Assembly: GCA_014237975.1 (NCBI GenBank)
Contig: JABACA010000001.1
Coordinates: 31,153-95,152 of the forward strand
DNA from: Mariniblastus sp.
GTDB taxonomy: Bacteria > Planctomycetota > Planctomycetia > Pirellulales > Pirellulaceae
Direction of reading: 5' to 3'
Length of the DNA stretch: 64,000 nt
Under the pieces are notes generated by a model. That model ran no database searches and was not told where the DNA came from. It saw only the letters and a list, made by a program, of their open reading frames with translations. The position numbers and the translations under genes are program-made. Position 1 is the stretch's first letter. Every line of letters starts with the position of its first letter. Shown one piece after another: positions 1 to 8,584 of this stretch.

Positions 1-526
1 ACTCAAATTCCATGCGGGCTTCGGGTGCGAATTTTTTGAAATCCCCGCTTCGCAACACCAACAGGTTGTCACCCTCTCGGCCCATACTGACATCCGTAAT
101 ATTGGTCAGCCCATCTTCGGCGCCCGAACCGGCTATGGTCAGGGTAAGTGAATCCAACATAAAGTCCTGCCGGGAAATCATCTCGGGATCGACATTGATA
201 ACGAGGGTTAGACGATCAAGCGATTCTACGCCGCGCGAGTTGAAATAATCCCAGAGTTCACCCGTCCGCACCTTGCCACTGGAATCAATCAGGTTTTCGA
301 TAATAAAACCTACATTCTCGGCAGGCCCTGACGAGCATTTGAAATCACCCATCGATTGAGCGGTCAATTGTTCTTCACGGAGAATCAACTCGTCAGCAGT
401 TGATGACGCTGGCCAAGTTGTTAAGACCAGCAAGGTGATTGCCAGAACCAGTACGTTCCAAGCAAGTTGAGCGCGGCGAAAACATATATCAAAATTGATA
501 TGAGCAAAAGGCACGAGAGGAACCAC
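1..526 (-). CDS. Secreted protein of unknown function, 3' part missing
   Basis: An open frame runs from a GTG at 526 down to the left edge, so the C-terminus lies outside the window. There is no ATG before the signal-like segment; GTG codons at 526 and 514 are the candidate starts, and an in-frame stop lies just upstream of 526. After a short N-terminal stretch comes a hydrophobic segment (NVLVLAITLLVLTTW) followed by PASSTADE, which looks like a signal peptide with cleavage near ASSTA. The mature part is hydrophilic, beta-rich in appearance and acidic, with no motif I recognise. The presence of a signal peptide and continuous codon use are visible; export is inferred. Function unknown. Confidence 0.6.
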   Translation of the reverse strand, partial: MVPLVPFAHINFDICFRRAQLAWNVLVLAITLLVLTTWPASSTADELILREEQLTAQSMGDFKCSSGPAENVGFIIENLIDSSGKVRTGELWDYFNSRGVESLDRLTLVINVDPEMISRQDFMLDSLTLTIAGSGAEDGLTNITDVSMGREGDNLLVLRSGDFKKFAPEARMEFE

Positions 527-843
527 CGAAGGTGAGTTTTAAAATGAGGGGATGCCTGACTGAGAACTTCATTATATCAATAAAATTGGCAATGGACATC
601 TTTTGGTCTTTTTTGAGCCGTTTCAAACGACCCTTTTGAGGGGAATTACGTTATTTGCGGTTTTTTTGTGTCAGACCGCGCCCCTATGAAAAGCAATCAC
701 TGTGGGCCAGGACACTGCAGGGAGGGAAACTGCGGCATCCCATCCGAGGCGAGTAGGGCCTCTGGACCGGAGAGCCACTCGAATATTTGACCTAACCCAT
801 TTCTGATAGAGTGCCGGGCTTGATATCTCCAGCATGGATGGGC
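527..843. other. Intergenic, nothing recognised
   Basis: About 320 bases between two minus-strand genes. It must contain the promoter of the left-edge gene. I see T-rich stretches near 600-660 but no convincing -35/-10 pair, terminator or small gene. Confidence 0.5.
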
Positions 844-1368
844 TTAGTCCTGGTGATACGTCGTGTAATCATCTTCGGCAAGCGGTTCAGTTTGCTCGGC
901 TAATTTTGTCCGCAGGTTGTCGATTTCGATCTGTTGTTCCAGAACGACGTTTCTCACCGTGTTGAATTCCGAGCAAATTTCCATCCAAAAATCGTCGTCG
1001 CGAAACTTCATCGAGGGAGTATCTCCACGTGTTCCAAGTTCACGCAGCTGGCGACGTAATCGCACAATAGGCCCGACAAAACGATTGCTGAAACGTATCG
1101 TGTCCAACAGGAATGCCGGGAAGATGGCAAAAACGACCAACACGAAAAATGCATATTCTTCGGCGGCTGACTGTATGCGGGTCGATAACGACAGGCGCGG
1201 GTCTCCCAGCAATGCCTGAACCAGGATGGCAGATAAACCTGCTACACCAAAGAAAATCACCCAGTGGTACACAATCCGCCGCAGCAGACTGCCCTGAACG
1301 GATGCATCCACGTAGTTGTTATTCCGTTTCTTGCGACTTATGTGCTTGTCCTGTTTCTGGTCAATCAT
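844..1368 (-). CDS. HAMP-like membrane protein without output domain
   Basis: A 174-residue protein when started at the ATG at 1368 (MIDQKQDK). The frame is open to 1545, but the extra 59 residues do not look like a protein N-terminus; ATG at 1386 is another option. A basic N-terminus precedes two membrane segments (about residues 32-53 and 73-92). Directly after the second comes a HAMP-like linker (FVGPIVRLRRQLRELG, about 97-112) with the conserved proline, then a helix likely to form a coiled coil (about 138-160) and an acidic tail. HAMP linkers pass signals in chemoreceptors and sensor kinases, but no kinase, cyclase or methyl-accepting domain is present here. It is either a truncated sensor or a small stand-alone signalling or scaffold protein. 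Confidence 0.7.
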   Translation of the reverse strand: MIDQKQDKHISRKKRNNNYVDASVQGSLLRRIVYHWVIFFGVAGLSAILVQALLGDPRLSLSTRIQSAAEEYAFFVLVVFAIFPAFLLDTIRFSNRFVGPIVRLRRQLRELGTRGDTPSMKFRDDDFWMEICSEFNTVRNVVLEQQIEIDNLRTKLAEQTEPLAEDDYTTYHQD

Positions 1369-1970
1369 CCGAGGCTGGCCCAGCATTTGGGGTGTGATGT
1401 TAGAAAACGAAAATTGGTGGCTTTCGGCCAAAAAAACATACGTTCCTGTACATCTGAGTGCCCGGAAAATCTCTGGATTTGTCGTTTTAGCAACAGAAAA
1501 ACTTGCTTGGGCAGTCGTTACAATCGCGTTTTTCCAATTTTCCACGAATACAACGCGTTTTGCGGCTCTGATTCAGCGACCTGTACAGGTTGCCATGCGT
1601 TATGGCGGAACCGAGATTCCTAGTGGGGAAGGTTTGTTGCAGGAATCGTTTAAAAGGAATGATGGTGAGGGCCAGTAAAGTAGCGTGGATTACAAATGAA
1701 CGCGGCAAATAGTAAGTATTGCTTATCAAAATCGCCGCCGTATCCGCTCGTCCTTCTTATGGGTTGTCGAGTCAATCTAGTTTTTGACCTTTCTTATCCG
1801 ACCCGCGGCCGTCGGTTGGGTCAGTTTCGAAGTAGAAGGACGCTGCGCCCTTTACTTCCATTTCCGTTTTCTGCTGTTGAAGTGACCTCGGTTGCGTTAA
1901 CGTAGTGATGCGTTTTGTTGGCAAGTGAATCAGTATGTTAGTCCCACAGGGGATCCAGGGAGTTATCGAG
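1369..1970. other. Intergenic between divergent genes
   Basis: About 600 bases between the divergent HAMP-like gene and the esterase-like gene. Short frames on both strands lack ribosome sites and plausible protein sequence. The promoters of both neighbours must lie here, but I cannot point to a convincing one. Confidence 0.45.
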
Positions 1971-2981
1971 ATGAGAAAAAAGGGCCTACTTTTTTTTGCA
2001 AGCTTCAGCTTTTTCAGCCTGCTGGCAGTTACCGTTACGGTCCATGCTCAGAACGCGGGCCCGAAGAAAAAAGCGAATGCTTCCCGACAAGCGAAGGCGG
2101 GAAAACAGGCCACCTATGATGACTCGGTGCCCGCGCCGACACTGGCGGGAGTCCGTTACGGCAAGCACGAACGGCATATTCTCGATTTCTGGCAGGCGTC
2201 TTCGGACGAACCGACTCCTCTTGTCTTTGTCATCCACGGCGGCGGATGGTCGGGTGGCAGCAAAGAACGGCTGCATCGTTTCGCGGATACTGCGGCGTTA
2301 CTCGAATCCGGAATTTCGGTCGTGGCGATCAACTACCGCTTGATGGCTCACACCGACGGGGTCGTGCCTCCGGTCAAAGCGCCTTTGCACGATGCTGCCC
2401 GTGCACTTCAGTTCGTCCGCAGCAATGCCAGTGAATGGAACATCGACAAGGTTCGCATTGGTGCTGCCGGCGGTTCGGCCGGCGCCTGTTCGAGCCTCTG
2501 GCTGGCCTACCATGATGATCTTGCCAACCCGAAGAGCGATGACTTGGTTGCCCGCGAGTCTACCCGGCTCCAGTGTGCTGCCGTCATGGGACCGCAGACG
2601 ACGCTCGATCCCCAGCAGATGAAAGAGTGGACACCGAACAGTCGCTATGGTGGGCATGCTTTCGGAAAGAAGAACTTTGCCCAGTTCCTCGCCGAGCGCG
2701 AGAGTATTCTGCCGTGGATTGCCGAGTTTTCTCCCTACGCCTTGGTGAGCGATGGCGACCCGCCAACCTGTTTGTTCTTCAATGCGGCGCCAGCGATTGG
2801 CAAGGATCAGAAAGACCCGACGCACACGGCCAATTTCGGAGTCAAACTTCAGGAGCGATGTGTCGAACTGGGCGTTGATTGCAAGGTTGTTTATCCTGGC
2901 GGTTCGGACGCGACCTATCGGACTCCTACCGACTACCTGATTGCGACGCTTAAGAAGCGTTCCAAGGATTCGCAAAATTGA
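1971..2981 (+). CDS. Secreted alpha/beta-hydrolase-fold protein, incomplete triad
   Basis: A 336-residue protein from the ATG at 1971, chosen because it begins a clean signal peptide (MRKKGLLFFASF... cleaved near VHAQ, residue 26-27); an upstream ATG at 1935 would add 12 residues in front of it. The oxyanion motif HGGGW is at residues 89-93 and the nucleophile elbow GGSAG at 167-171 (Ser169), both typical of the BD-FAE/hormone-sensitive-lipase-like esterases common in planctomycete secretomes. In the C-terminal part, where the family has an Asp and then a His before the last helix, I see KDPTHTANF and YPGGSDATYRTP; the usual catalytic His-Gly-Phe is absent. It may use another His or be a non-catalytic relative. 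It likely acts in the periplasm on esters of polysaccharides. Confidence 0.8.
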   Translation: MRKKGLLFFASFSFFSLLAVTVTVHAQNAGPKKKANASRQAKAGKQATYDDSVPAPTLAGVRYGKHERHILDFWQASSDEPTPLVFVIHGGGWSGGSKERLHRFADTAALLESGISVVAINYRLMAHTDGVVPPVKAPLHDAARALQFVRSNASEWNIDKVRIGAAGGSAGACSSLWLAYHDDLANPKSDDLVARESTRLQCAAVMGPQTTLDPQQMKEWTPNSRYGGHAFGKKNFAQFLAERESILPWIAEFSPYALVSDGDPPTCLFFNAAPAIGKDQKDPTHTANFGVKLQERCVELGVDCKVVYPGGSDATYRTPTDYLIATLKKRSKDSQN

Positions 2982-3215
2982 CTGCGGATCGCTTGGTAAT
3001 TCCCCGGCAGGAATGGGGACAAGGTCAACCTCGACGTCGGCGGCCCCTTCCGTAGCGAGTTGAGTTGCTCTGGCCTACGTATCATGAAATGTTGCATCCC
3101 CCTGGCAGAGCGGCGAATGGGGGTAGATTGAAATAGCAACGGAGCACTGGAATATTGTCAAAGGGCTGCCATGGCCAAATGGGAGAACATTCCTACACGC
3201 CAGATTTCATGGCAT

Positions 3216-3244
3216 AAAGAAAGCCATGGTGTTCACCACGGCTT
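3216..3244 (-). terminator. Rho-independent terminator of rpsU
   Basis: Read on the minus strand, a 10-bp stem (AAGCCGTGGT / ACCATGGCTT, one G-U pair) with a GAAC loop is followed by TTTCTTT. It lies about 30 bases beyond the rpsU stop codon, the right place and direction. Confidence 0.7.
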
Positions 3245-3274
3245 GCTGTATTGGCCCAGGCGGAAAAGAGGGAT

Positions 3275-3478
3275 TTATCGCTTAACGTTGGAGAGCAGGC
3301 GGGCTCGTTTTGAGCGGCGTTCCGCACGTAGCCTCGCGCGGCGTTTTGTTTCACTAGGTTTTTCGTAATATTCTCGACGACGCATTTCCTTCTTGATTCC
3401 ACTTCGTTCGACGAGTTTTCTAAACCTTCTAACTGCCTCCTGGATAGATTCTTTATCACGTACCAACAGCTTTACCAT
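3275..3478 (-). CDS. rpsU: Small ribosomal subunit protein bS21
   Basis: A 67-residue, very basic protein that matches bS21 along its length: the N-terminal [16 protein letters not shown] segment, the [17 protein letters not shown] core and an Arg/Lys-rich tail. bS21 is a late-assembling protein of the 30S subunit near the mRNA exit, where it helps initiation. The ATG at 3478 is preceded by GGAGGA with good spacing, one of the strongest ribosome sites in the window. It stands alone here, without the dnaG-rpoD partners known from enterobacteria, and has its own terminator at 3216-3244. Length and sequence leave little room for another call. Confidence 0.96.
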   Translation of the reverse strand: MVKLLVRDKESIQEAVRRFRKLVERSGIKKEMRRREYYEKPSETKRRARLRAERRSKRARLLSNVKR

Positions 3479-3804
3479 TATTCCTCCAAAAAAATTCTAT
3501 GATCATCGTAAGACCCCTAGCCGGAATCTTCTGTCATTTGCCAACGGACCAAATGGCTGGCTTGGAACACCACCCATCCCACGGTTTCAGGGATTTAGGA
3601 GGGTAATCCGGCAATTCTAGCTCCTTCTGGCGATAGGTGTCTAGACCTGTTATCGGTCGCGTCAACTTTATTTGTAGTGCCCAATTCGGACAACCTGAAT
3701 ACCTTACCTGTCCGTATCAAACAAAAATTCGAGACAAGTTCGATCGGATTTCAGTCGATCGATCCGATTCTAACAGCGTCTAAGCAACCGTTTTGCGAGT
3801 AAAA
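3479..3804. other. Intergenic between divergent rpsU and small coiled-coil gene
   Basis: About 325 bases containing the rpsU ribosome site and leader on one side and the promoter of the 3.8-kb gene on the other. A GATCG-rich stretch (cagtcgatcgatccg) lies near 3750-3770. No gene is seen. Confidence 0.5.
3638..3665 (-). promoter_or_regulatory. Possible sigma-70-type promoter of rpsU
   Basis: On the minus strand TTGACG (3665-3660) and TAGACA (3643-3638) are 16 bases apart, reading toward rpsU. The -10 element is imperfect and the leader would be about 150 bases, so this is only a candidate. Confidence 0.3.
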
Positions 3805-4056
3805 ATGTCCGAATCGAGTGTAAACCGTGTTTCCGGCGACCAATTCAAGGTGGTTCAGGAGTTGCTGTCCCGACAAGACGAAGTGCTTGAGAGACTAGAT
3901 GAGCTCGACATACAAGTCGAAGCGGCGATTAAACAGTTTGTTGGGAAAACAGAGGAAACCGAGTTCGACACTTCTCAGACCGAACTCGCCATCGCCCCGC
4001 ATCGTTCCGCCCAGGCGGCGGACCCTTCTTTCATCGGCCCGGCCAAGGCCGCGTGA
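3805..4056 (+). CDS. Small coiled-coil protein of unknown function
   Basis: An 83-residue protein from the ATG at 3805 (a TTG at 3793 would add four residues). The first half is strongly helical and amphipathic (about residues 10-47, LLSRQDEVLERLDELDIQVEAAIKQF), suggesting a dimeric coiled coil; the second half is low-complexity and probably disordered. No enzyme motif and no signal peptide. It ends about 100 bases from the convergent UbiB-like gene. I do not recognise the family; it resembles small planctomycete proteins of unknown function. The orderly coiled coil makes it likely to be real. Confidence 0.6.
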   Translation: MSESSVNRVSGDQFKVVQELLSRQDEVLERLDELDIQVEAAIKQFVGKTEETEFDTSQTELAIAPHRSAQAADPSFIGPAKAA

Positions 4057-4154
4057 TTTGCATCGCAAATGGAAGGTGTCTATCCATTTGGCTTTTGCAA
4101 CTGGGGCGTGTGCCAGGCCCGTGCCGGCTCGATTCGACCTCCCGGCGTTCGATG

Positions 4155-5882
4155 CTATTCGTTTTGCTGGTCCAGGTTGCCCGACTTGCGAATGGCCCAA
4201 ACTAATCGAAATCCCAATAACACGCTGCACATCATTCCAAAAAGTCCCAGCACGGAAAGATCCCGAATTCCCCAGGGACCGTGCTCCGGGAACAGCAGTG
4301 GTGGGACGTTCGCACTGAGCATCCAGGAAGACCCCAGGAAAATGGCGCTGGTTAACATGCCCAGCACCAGCCGGTTGACGGTGGGGCCTAAACGCCGGTG
4401 ATCGAGATGAATGTCGAACCGACCGTTTTGTACTTGTTCCAGAATATGGGTGATTCGTTGTGGAAGCCCATCTGCCAACTGTTCCAATTGCATATAGAAC
4501 CGTTGCATTTTACGTGCTTGACGTGTGGGTGATAGTCTTCGCAGCGTCAGCATGCGCTGATACGGTTTCATAATCTCCATCAAGCTGAATTCCGGGTTAA
4601 GCAACCGCGCGGTTCCTTCCAGTGAAATCAGCGTTTTGATCAACAAGCTGGCTTCGGCCGGCAGTAAAATGTTGTACCGCCGTACTATTTCTACGAAATC
4701 GCGCAGGGCAGCACTCATTTCAAATTGGCTCAATACCTGGGTTGAGTACTGGCCAACGAAATCAGCAATATCACCGTGCAGCGCCGATTCTTTCAGATTG
4801 CTGGGGCACTTGCCAATGCGTTTGATGATCATTGCCAATAAAGGTACGTCGCGGTTTACAATGGCGACCAGCATCGTTTCGACATCTTCTCTCAACTGTT
4901 CGCTGATCCGACCGACCATTCCAAAATCGATCAAACCAAGCTTGCCATTTTTCAACAGCAGGATGTTGCCAGGATGAGGGTCCGCGTGGTAAAAGCCGTG
5001 TTGGAAAATCATTTTCAGGTAAATGTTGGCCCCGTTTTTTGCAATGTCAACCAACTCGATTCCGACCGGTGGGGTTTTCTGGGCATCGCGGAGTTTGATT
5101 CCATCCAGGCGTTGCATCGTCAACATTTGAGTGGAGCAAAGTGCGCCGACTGGCTTGGGAATGACCACCGAACGTTCTTTTTTGAAAATCACTCGAAACT
5201 GAATGAGGTTTCGATATTCGCGATCAAAAATCAATTCGCGGCGGAGGGTTTTGGAAACTTCCTCGACAATCAAGGTCGGCTGGTAGTTTTTGAAATCATC
5301 CAGTCGCTCGGCAAGCGATGCCAATCCGGAGAGTATGTCCAGGTCCGTCTCGATTTTCCGTTCTATATTTGTATGCCGAACTTTAACAACCACTTCGTCC
5401 AGCTCTGCCGAGCCATTGGAATTACCAATGCCAGGTAACAACGTGGCTCGGTGAACCTGTCCAATCGAAGCAGATGCGATAGGTTGCTCATCAAAAGACT
5501 CGAAAACCTGTTCGATCGTTTTGCCCAGTTCTTTTTCGACCGTTTCTCGAACCTCGGAAAAATCATCGGAGGGTGCATCTGATTGCAAGTGTGACAGCTC
5601 GTCGGCCAATTCAGGTCCGATCAAATCGGGTCGCGTGCTTAACAGTTGCCCGAACTTGATGAAGGTCGGACCCAACTCGGTTAGCGCCATGCGAATTAAA
5701 ACGGACTTTTTCTGGTGGGAGACAAGTTCGCCGTCAGGAGCCCGGATCAAGTCCTTCATCCAGTCGATGTTCAGCCGGCCCAGCCAATCCGCCAGACCAT
5801 ACTTGCTGAGAACCGATATTATCTCTGTCCAACGTTTTACGTTGCGGTAAAGTTGCGGGATGGAGGTGAAGGAGCGTTTCAT
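4155..5882 (-). CDS. UbiB/ABC1-family atypical kinase
   Basis: A 575-residue protein of the ABC1/UbiB/ADCK family, atypical kinases or ATPases needed for isoprenoid-quinone synthesis and lipid homeostasis. The defining pieces are in order: the KFGQ signature (residues 76-79, in place of KxGQ), the alanine-rich nucleotide loop ASASIGQV (136-143, which replaces the glycine loop), VVVKVRH with the ATP-site lysine (K167), the catalytic HADPHPGN (299-306) and LIDFG (317-321). Two C-terminal membrane segments (about 515-570) anchor it in the inner membrane, as in UbiB. It begins at ATG 5882. No ubi/men genes are adjacent, so the quinone role is inferred from the family. A plant/cyanobacterial-type ABC1 kinase acting on other lipids is possible. 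Confidence 0.92.
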   Translation of the reverse strand: MKRSFTSIPQLYRNVKRWTEIISVLSKYGLADWLGRLNIDWMKDLIRAPDGELVSHQKKSVLIRMALTELGPTFIKFGQLLSTRPDLIGPELADELSHLQSDAPSDDFSEVRETVEKELGKTIEQVFESFDEQPIASASIGQVHRATLLPGIGNSNGSAELDEVVVKVRHTNIERKIETDLDILSGLASLAERLDDFKNYQPTLIVEEVSKTLRRELIFDREYRNLIQFRVIFKKERSVVIPKPVGALCSTQMLTMQRLDGIKLRDAQKTPPVGIELVDIAKNGANIYLKMIFQHGFYHADPHPGNILLLKNGKLGLIDFGMVGRISEQLREDVETMLVAIVNRDVPLLAMIIKRIGKCPSNLKESALHGDIADFVGQYSTQVLSQFEMSAALRDFVEIVRRYNILLPAEASLLIKTLISLEGTARLLNPEFSLMEIMKPYQRMLTLRRLSPTRQARKMQRFYMQLEQLADGLPQRITHILEQVQNGRFDIHLDHRRLGPTVNRLVLGMLTSAIFLGSSWMLSANVPPLLFPEHGPWGIRDLSVLGLFGMMCSVLLGFRLVWAIRKSGNLDQQNE

Positions 5883-6048
5883 TTTTTTCCGTATTTGGCA
5901 ACCTAAAGCCTAACGGAGTTGACCCCTGAAGGCAATTTGAAATTGACATGGGTCCCATTGATTACTGGAATCACAAGTTGAAAATTTCTGCTAAACTACA
6001 TTCACACCTCCAGTCGTTACCGCACGTTCAACGGGAGTCCTTGCGTTC

Positions 6049-7368
6049 ATGGATGCGTTCCATTACGGATTGAAAGTTTTTGTTGTTTTTTCCATCGTTT
6101 CGATCCTTCCATCCGACCGTTGCTGTGGTTTTGACAATTGGCCCCAATGGCGTGGCCAGGACCAAAACAGTCTGAGTCGTGAAACGGACCTGCCAGACGC
6201 GCTTGACAAGTCCAATCTCCTGTGGCGGGTGGATTTGCCAGGGCCGGGTGGTGCCAGTCCGGTCGTTTGGGACAAAAATGTATTTGTGACCACCTCCGAT
6301 GGAGACGGATTAGCCTTGATCTGTTTTTCGACGGACGGCAAATTGCGGTGGAAGCGAACCTTGGAGGGCGAGAATGTTGTGACTCGAATGGACAACAGCA
6401 ATTCAGCAAGTCCTTCGCCGATCACCGATGGAAAACACGTCTGGGCGATGATGACCAACGGGGTAATGCACTGCTTTACGGTCGATGGAGATCTCGTCTG
6501 GAAGAAAGATATGCAACAGGAATATGGCGAGTTCCAGATTCAATTTGGAATGGCAACCACACCCGTGCTGGATCGGGGAAAACTCTACTTTCAGTTCATC
6601 CATGGCGCGATGCGGGAAAAAGGAACCAGTGTGGGGTGGGTGATTGCACTGGACAGCCAAGATGGAACCGAGGTTTTCCTGCAGGAACGAAAAACACCCG
6701 CCACCATGGAAAACAAACATTCCTACACATCCCCCGTGGTTTTTCGCTGCAAAGAAGCCGAGTTTCTGGTAACCCTTGGCGGCGATTATGTCATCGGGCA
6801 TTCCCTGCAAGACGGTTCGGAAATTTGGCGTTGCGGCGGTATCAATCCGGAGGATGGCTACAATCCGTTTTTGCGATTAGTCAGTTCGCCGGTTTGTAGC
6901 GAGGACTTGATCGTTATCCCGACAGCCAAGCGGGGTCCGATTATTGGCTTGGAGGTGGATCCCGATCATTTGCGGGGAGATGTGACCGACGTCAAAAAAG
7001 CACATCGTTGGAGAATCAAGCGGGGGACGCCCGATGTTGCCACGCCCGTCATCGATGGCGACAACGTTTATTTTGCTCGCGAGGATGGTGTTTTTGTTTG
7101 TGCCGATTCAAAAACGGGCAAGCTTCATTACGAAGAGCGGACGCTGGCAGGCAAACATCGTGGAACACCGGTGGTGGCAGATGGCAAGATTTATATCGTG
7201 GGTCGTGATGGTAATATTGTGATCATGAAAACGGGCCCCGACTACAATGTGATTTCTGAATACGAACTGAACGAGACAACGACGGCGTCTCCGGCCATTT
7301 CAAATGGACGGATTTACATTCGCACATCGAATGGACTTTATGCATTTGGAAAAACTGCCAAGCCTTGA
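6049..7368 (+). CDS. Secreted PQQ-like beta-propeller protein
   Basis: A 439-residue protein with a signal peptide (about residues 1-27), followed by NWPQWRGQDQNS, the opening motif of a large planctomycete family of exported PQQ-like propellers. Repeats with aromatic-rich strands and G-x-L-x-W (for example GKLRWKRTL, GDLVWKKDM, GSEIWRCGG) are spaced along the whole chain, giving a seven- or eight-bladed BamB-like propeller. Despite the Pfam name, these proteins mostly do not bind PQQ; no quinoprotein catalytic Asp/Glu set is evident. It probably scaffolds or binds in the periplasm. The isoaspartyl peptidase gene starts 31 bases downstream on the same strand, so the two are likely co-transcribed. 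Confidence 0.88.
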   Translation: MDAFHYGLKVFVVFSIVSILPSDRCCGFDNWPQWRGQDQNSLSRETDLPDALDKSNLLWRVDLPGPGGASPVVWDKNVFVTTSDGDGLALICFSTDGKLRWKRTLEGENVVTRMDNSNSASPSPITDGKHVWAMMTNGVMHCFTVDGDLVWKKDMQQEYGEFQIQFGMATTPVLDRGKLYFQFIHGAMREKGTSVGWVIALDSQDGTEVFLQERKTPATMENKHSYTSPVVFRCKEAEFLVTLGGDYVIGHSLQDGSEIWRCGGINPEDGYNPFLRLVSSPVCSEDLIVIPTAKRGPIIGLEVDPDHLRGDVTDVKKAHRWRIKRGTPDVATPVIDGDNVYFAREDGVFVCADSKTGKLHYEERTLAGKHRGTPVVADGKIYIVGRDGNIVIMKTGPDYNVISEYELNETTTASPAISNGRIYIRTSNGLYAFGKTAKP

Positions 7369-7399
7369 AAAGCGGGTTTTAGATCGTGGAGAAAATGAA

Positions 7400-8488
7400 A
7401 TGAACAGACAATCTGTTATAAGTTACGCAATGGCGGCGTGTCTTGCCGTTGGGTTGGGACTGGTTGCTACAGGACTGATGGCCCAGCAAACAGACAAGAA
7501 TCAGGTTCGACCCAAACAGGCTGAGCAAATGGAATACGCAATTGCAATTCATGGTGGAGCGGGCAGTAGTCCTAAACGTTTTTCCGATGCGGCCAACGAG
7601 CAGCGACGAAGTGCGTTGGAGAAAGCGCTGCGGATCGGCACCGAGATCCTGAAATCGGGAGGGAGCTCCCTGGAAGCCGTCGAGAAAGTGGTATTGTTCC
7701 TGGAAAACGACCCGCAGTTCAATGCAGGCAAGGGCGCTGTGTTTAATGCGGCCGGTGGCCACGAATTGGACGCGTCAATCATGGATGGTAAAACGCTTGA
7801 ATGCGGGGCAGTCGCCGGGGTTTGGACGGTCAAAAATCCCATCACGCTGGCGAGAATGGTGATGACCGATACCCGCCACATTATTTTGGCCAGTAACGGG
7901 GCGGAAGAATTTGCAACTAAAATGAAGGTTCCCCGAGTCGAAACGACTTACTTTGACACGCCGGCAACGCTGGAAGCGTGGAAGCGGGTTCGCGCCAAGA
8001 TGGGCGATAGTGGGATGCTGCCGGGGCCGACCCAAATTCTGGACGAAGACACCGGTTCCTACCTGGGCACCGTCGGTTGCGTTGCACTGGACAAGGCTGG
8101 CAACCTGGCGGCTGCTACATCGACCGGAGGGATGACCAATAAGCAGTTTGGACGTGTTGGAGACAGCCCGATAATCGGCGCAGGTACCTTTGCCGACAAC
8201 CGAACTTGTGCTGTTTCTTGTACCGGCATCGGGGAGCAATTTATCCGGAATGCCGTGGCCTTTAATGTCTCAGCGCAAATGCGGTGGCGTCACGCGACAT
8301 TGGACGAAAGCGTGAAAGATGTCTTGAATAACGAACTGAAAAAAGGCGATGGTGGTATCATTGCAGTTGGACGAGACGGTTCGATTTCGATGCGGTTCAA
8401 TACCAGCGGTATGTCGCGGGCTGCGGCTGATTCAAGCGGTCGATTTGAAGTCCTGTGGGCTGAAAAAGGTAATGCAAAGCAGCCTTAG
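7400..8488 (+). CDS. Secreted isoaspartyl peptidase/L-asparaginase
   Basis: A 362-residue N-terminal-nucleophile hydrolase of the plant-type asparaginase (Ntn, T2) family. The start at 7400 gives a signal peptide (MNRQSVISYAM..., cleavage near MAQQ, residue 28-30), so the enzyme acts outside the cytoplasm. AIAIHGGAGS (about 47-56) opens the fold. The autoprocessing site is GTVGCVALD with the catalytic threonine at T224, followed by AAATSTGGMTNK and GRVGDSPIIGAG, which form the substrate pocket. The enzyme removes isoaspartyl residues from damaged peptides or hydrolyses asparagine. It follows the PQQ-like gene closely. All residues expected for activity are visible. Confidence 0.93.
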   Translation: MNRQSVISYAMAACLAVGLGLVATGLMAQQTDKNQVRPKQAEQMEYAIAIHGGAGSSPKRFSDAANEQRRSALEKALRIGTEILKSGGSSLEAVEKVVLFLENDPQFNAGKGAVFNAAGGHELDASIMDGKTLECGAVAGVWTVKNPITLARMVMTDTRHIILASNGAEEFATKMKVPRVETTYFDTPATLEAWKRVRAKMGDSGMLPGPTQILDEDTGSYLGTVGCVALDKAGNLAAATSTGGMTNKQFGRVGDSPIIGAGTFADNRTCAVSCTGIGEQFIRNAVAFNVSAQMRWRHATLDESVKDVLNNELKKGDGGIIAVGRDGSISMRFNTSGMSRAAADSSGRFEVLWAEKGNAKQP

Positions 8489-8521
8489 TCTTCAGTGATT
8501 TTATGCGCAACGTTTCCGGCC

Positions 8522-8554
8522 GTCTTGCTGTTTGGAACAAGGCAAGACAGCAAG
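8522..8554. other. Two mutually exclusive overlapping stems
   Basis: In the 96-base gap between convergent genes, GTCTTGC (8522-8528) can pair with GCAAGAC (8542-8548), and CTTGCTGT (8524-8531) can pair with ACAGCAAG (8547-8554). The two stems share bases, so only one can form. No T-run follows, so this is not a standard terminator. Confidence 0.35.
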
Positions 8555-8584
8555 GCTTGGCTGGTTCAGGGCGTAATTCGGAAG

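Noticed and set aside
1487..1729. Extra minus-strand gene in the long gap after the HAMP-like gene
   Set aside because: The frame has a poor protein composition and no ribosome site.
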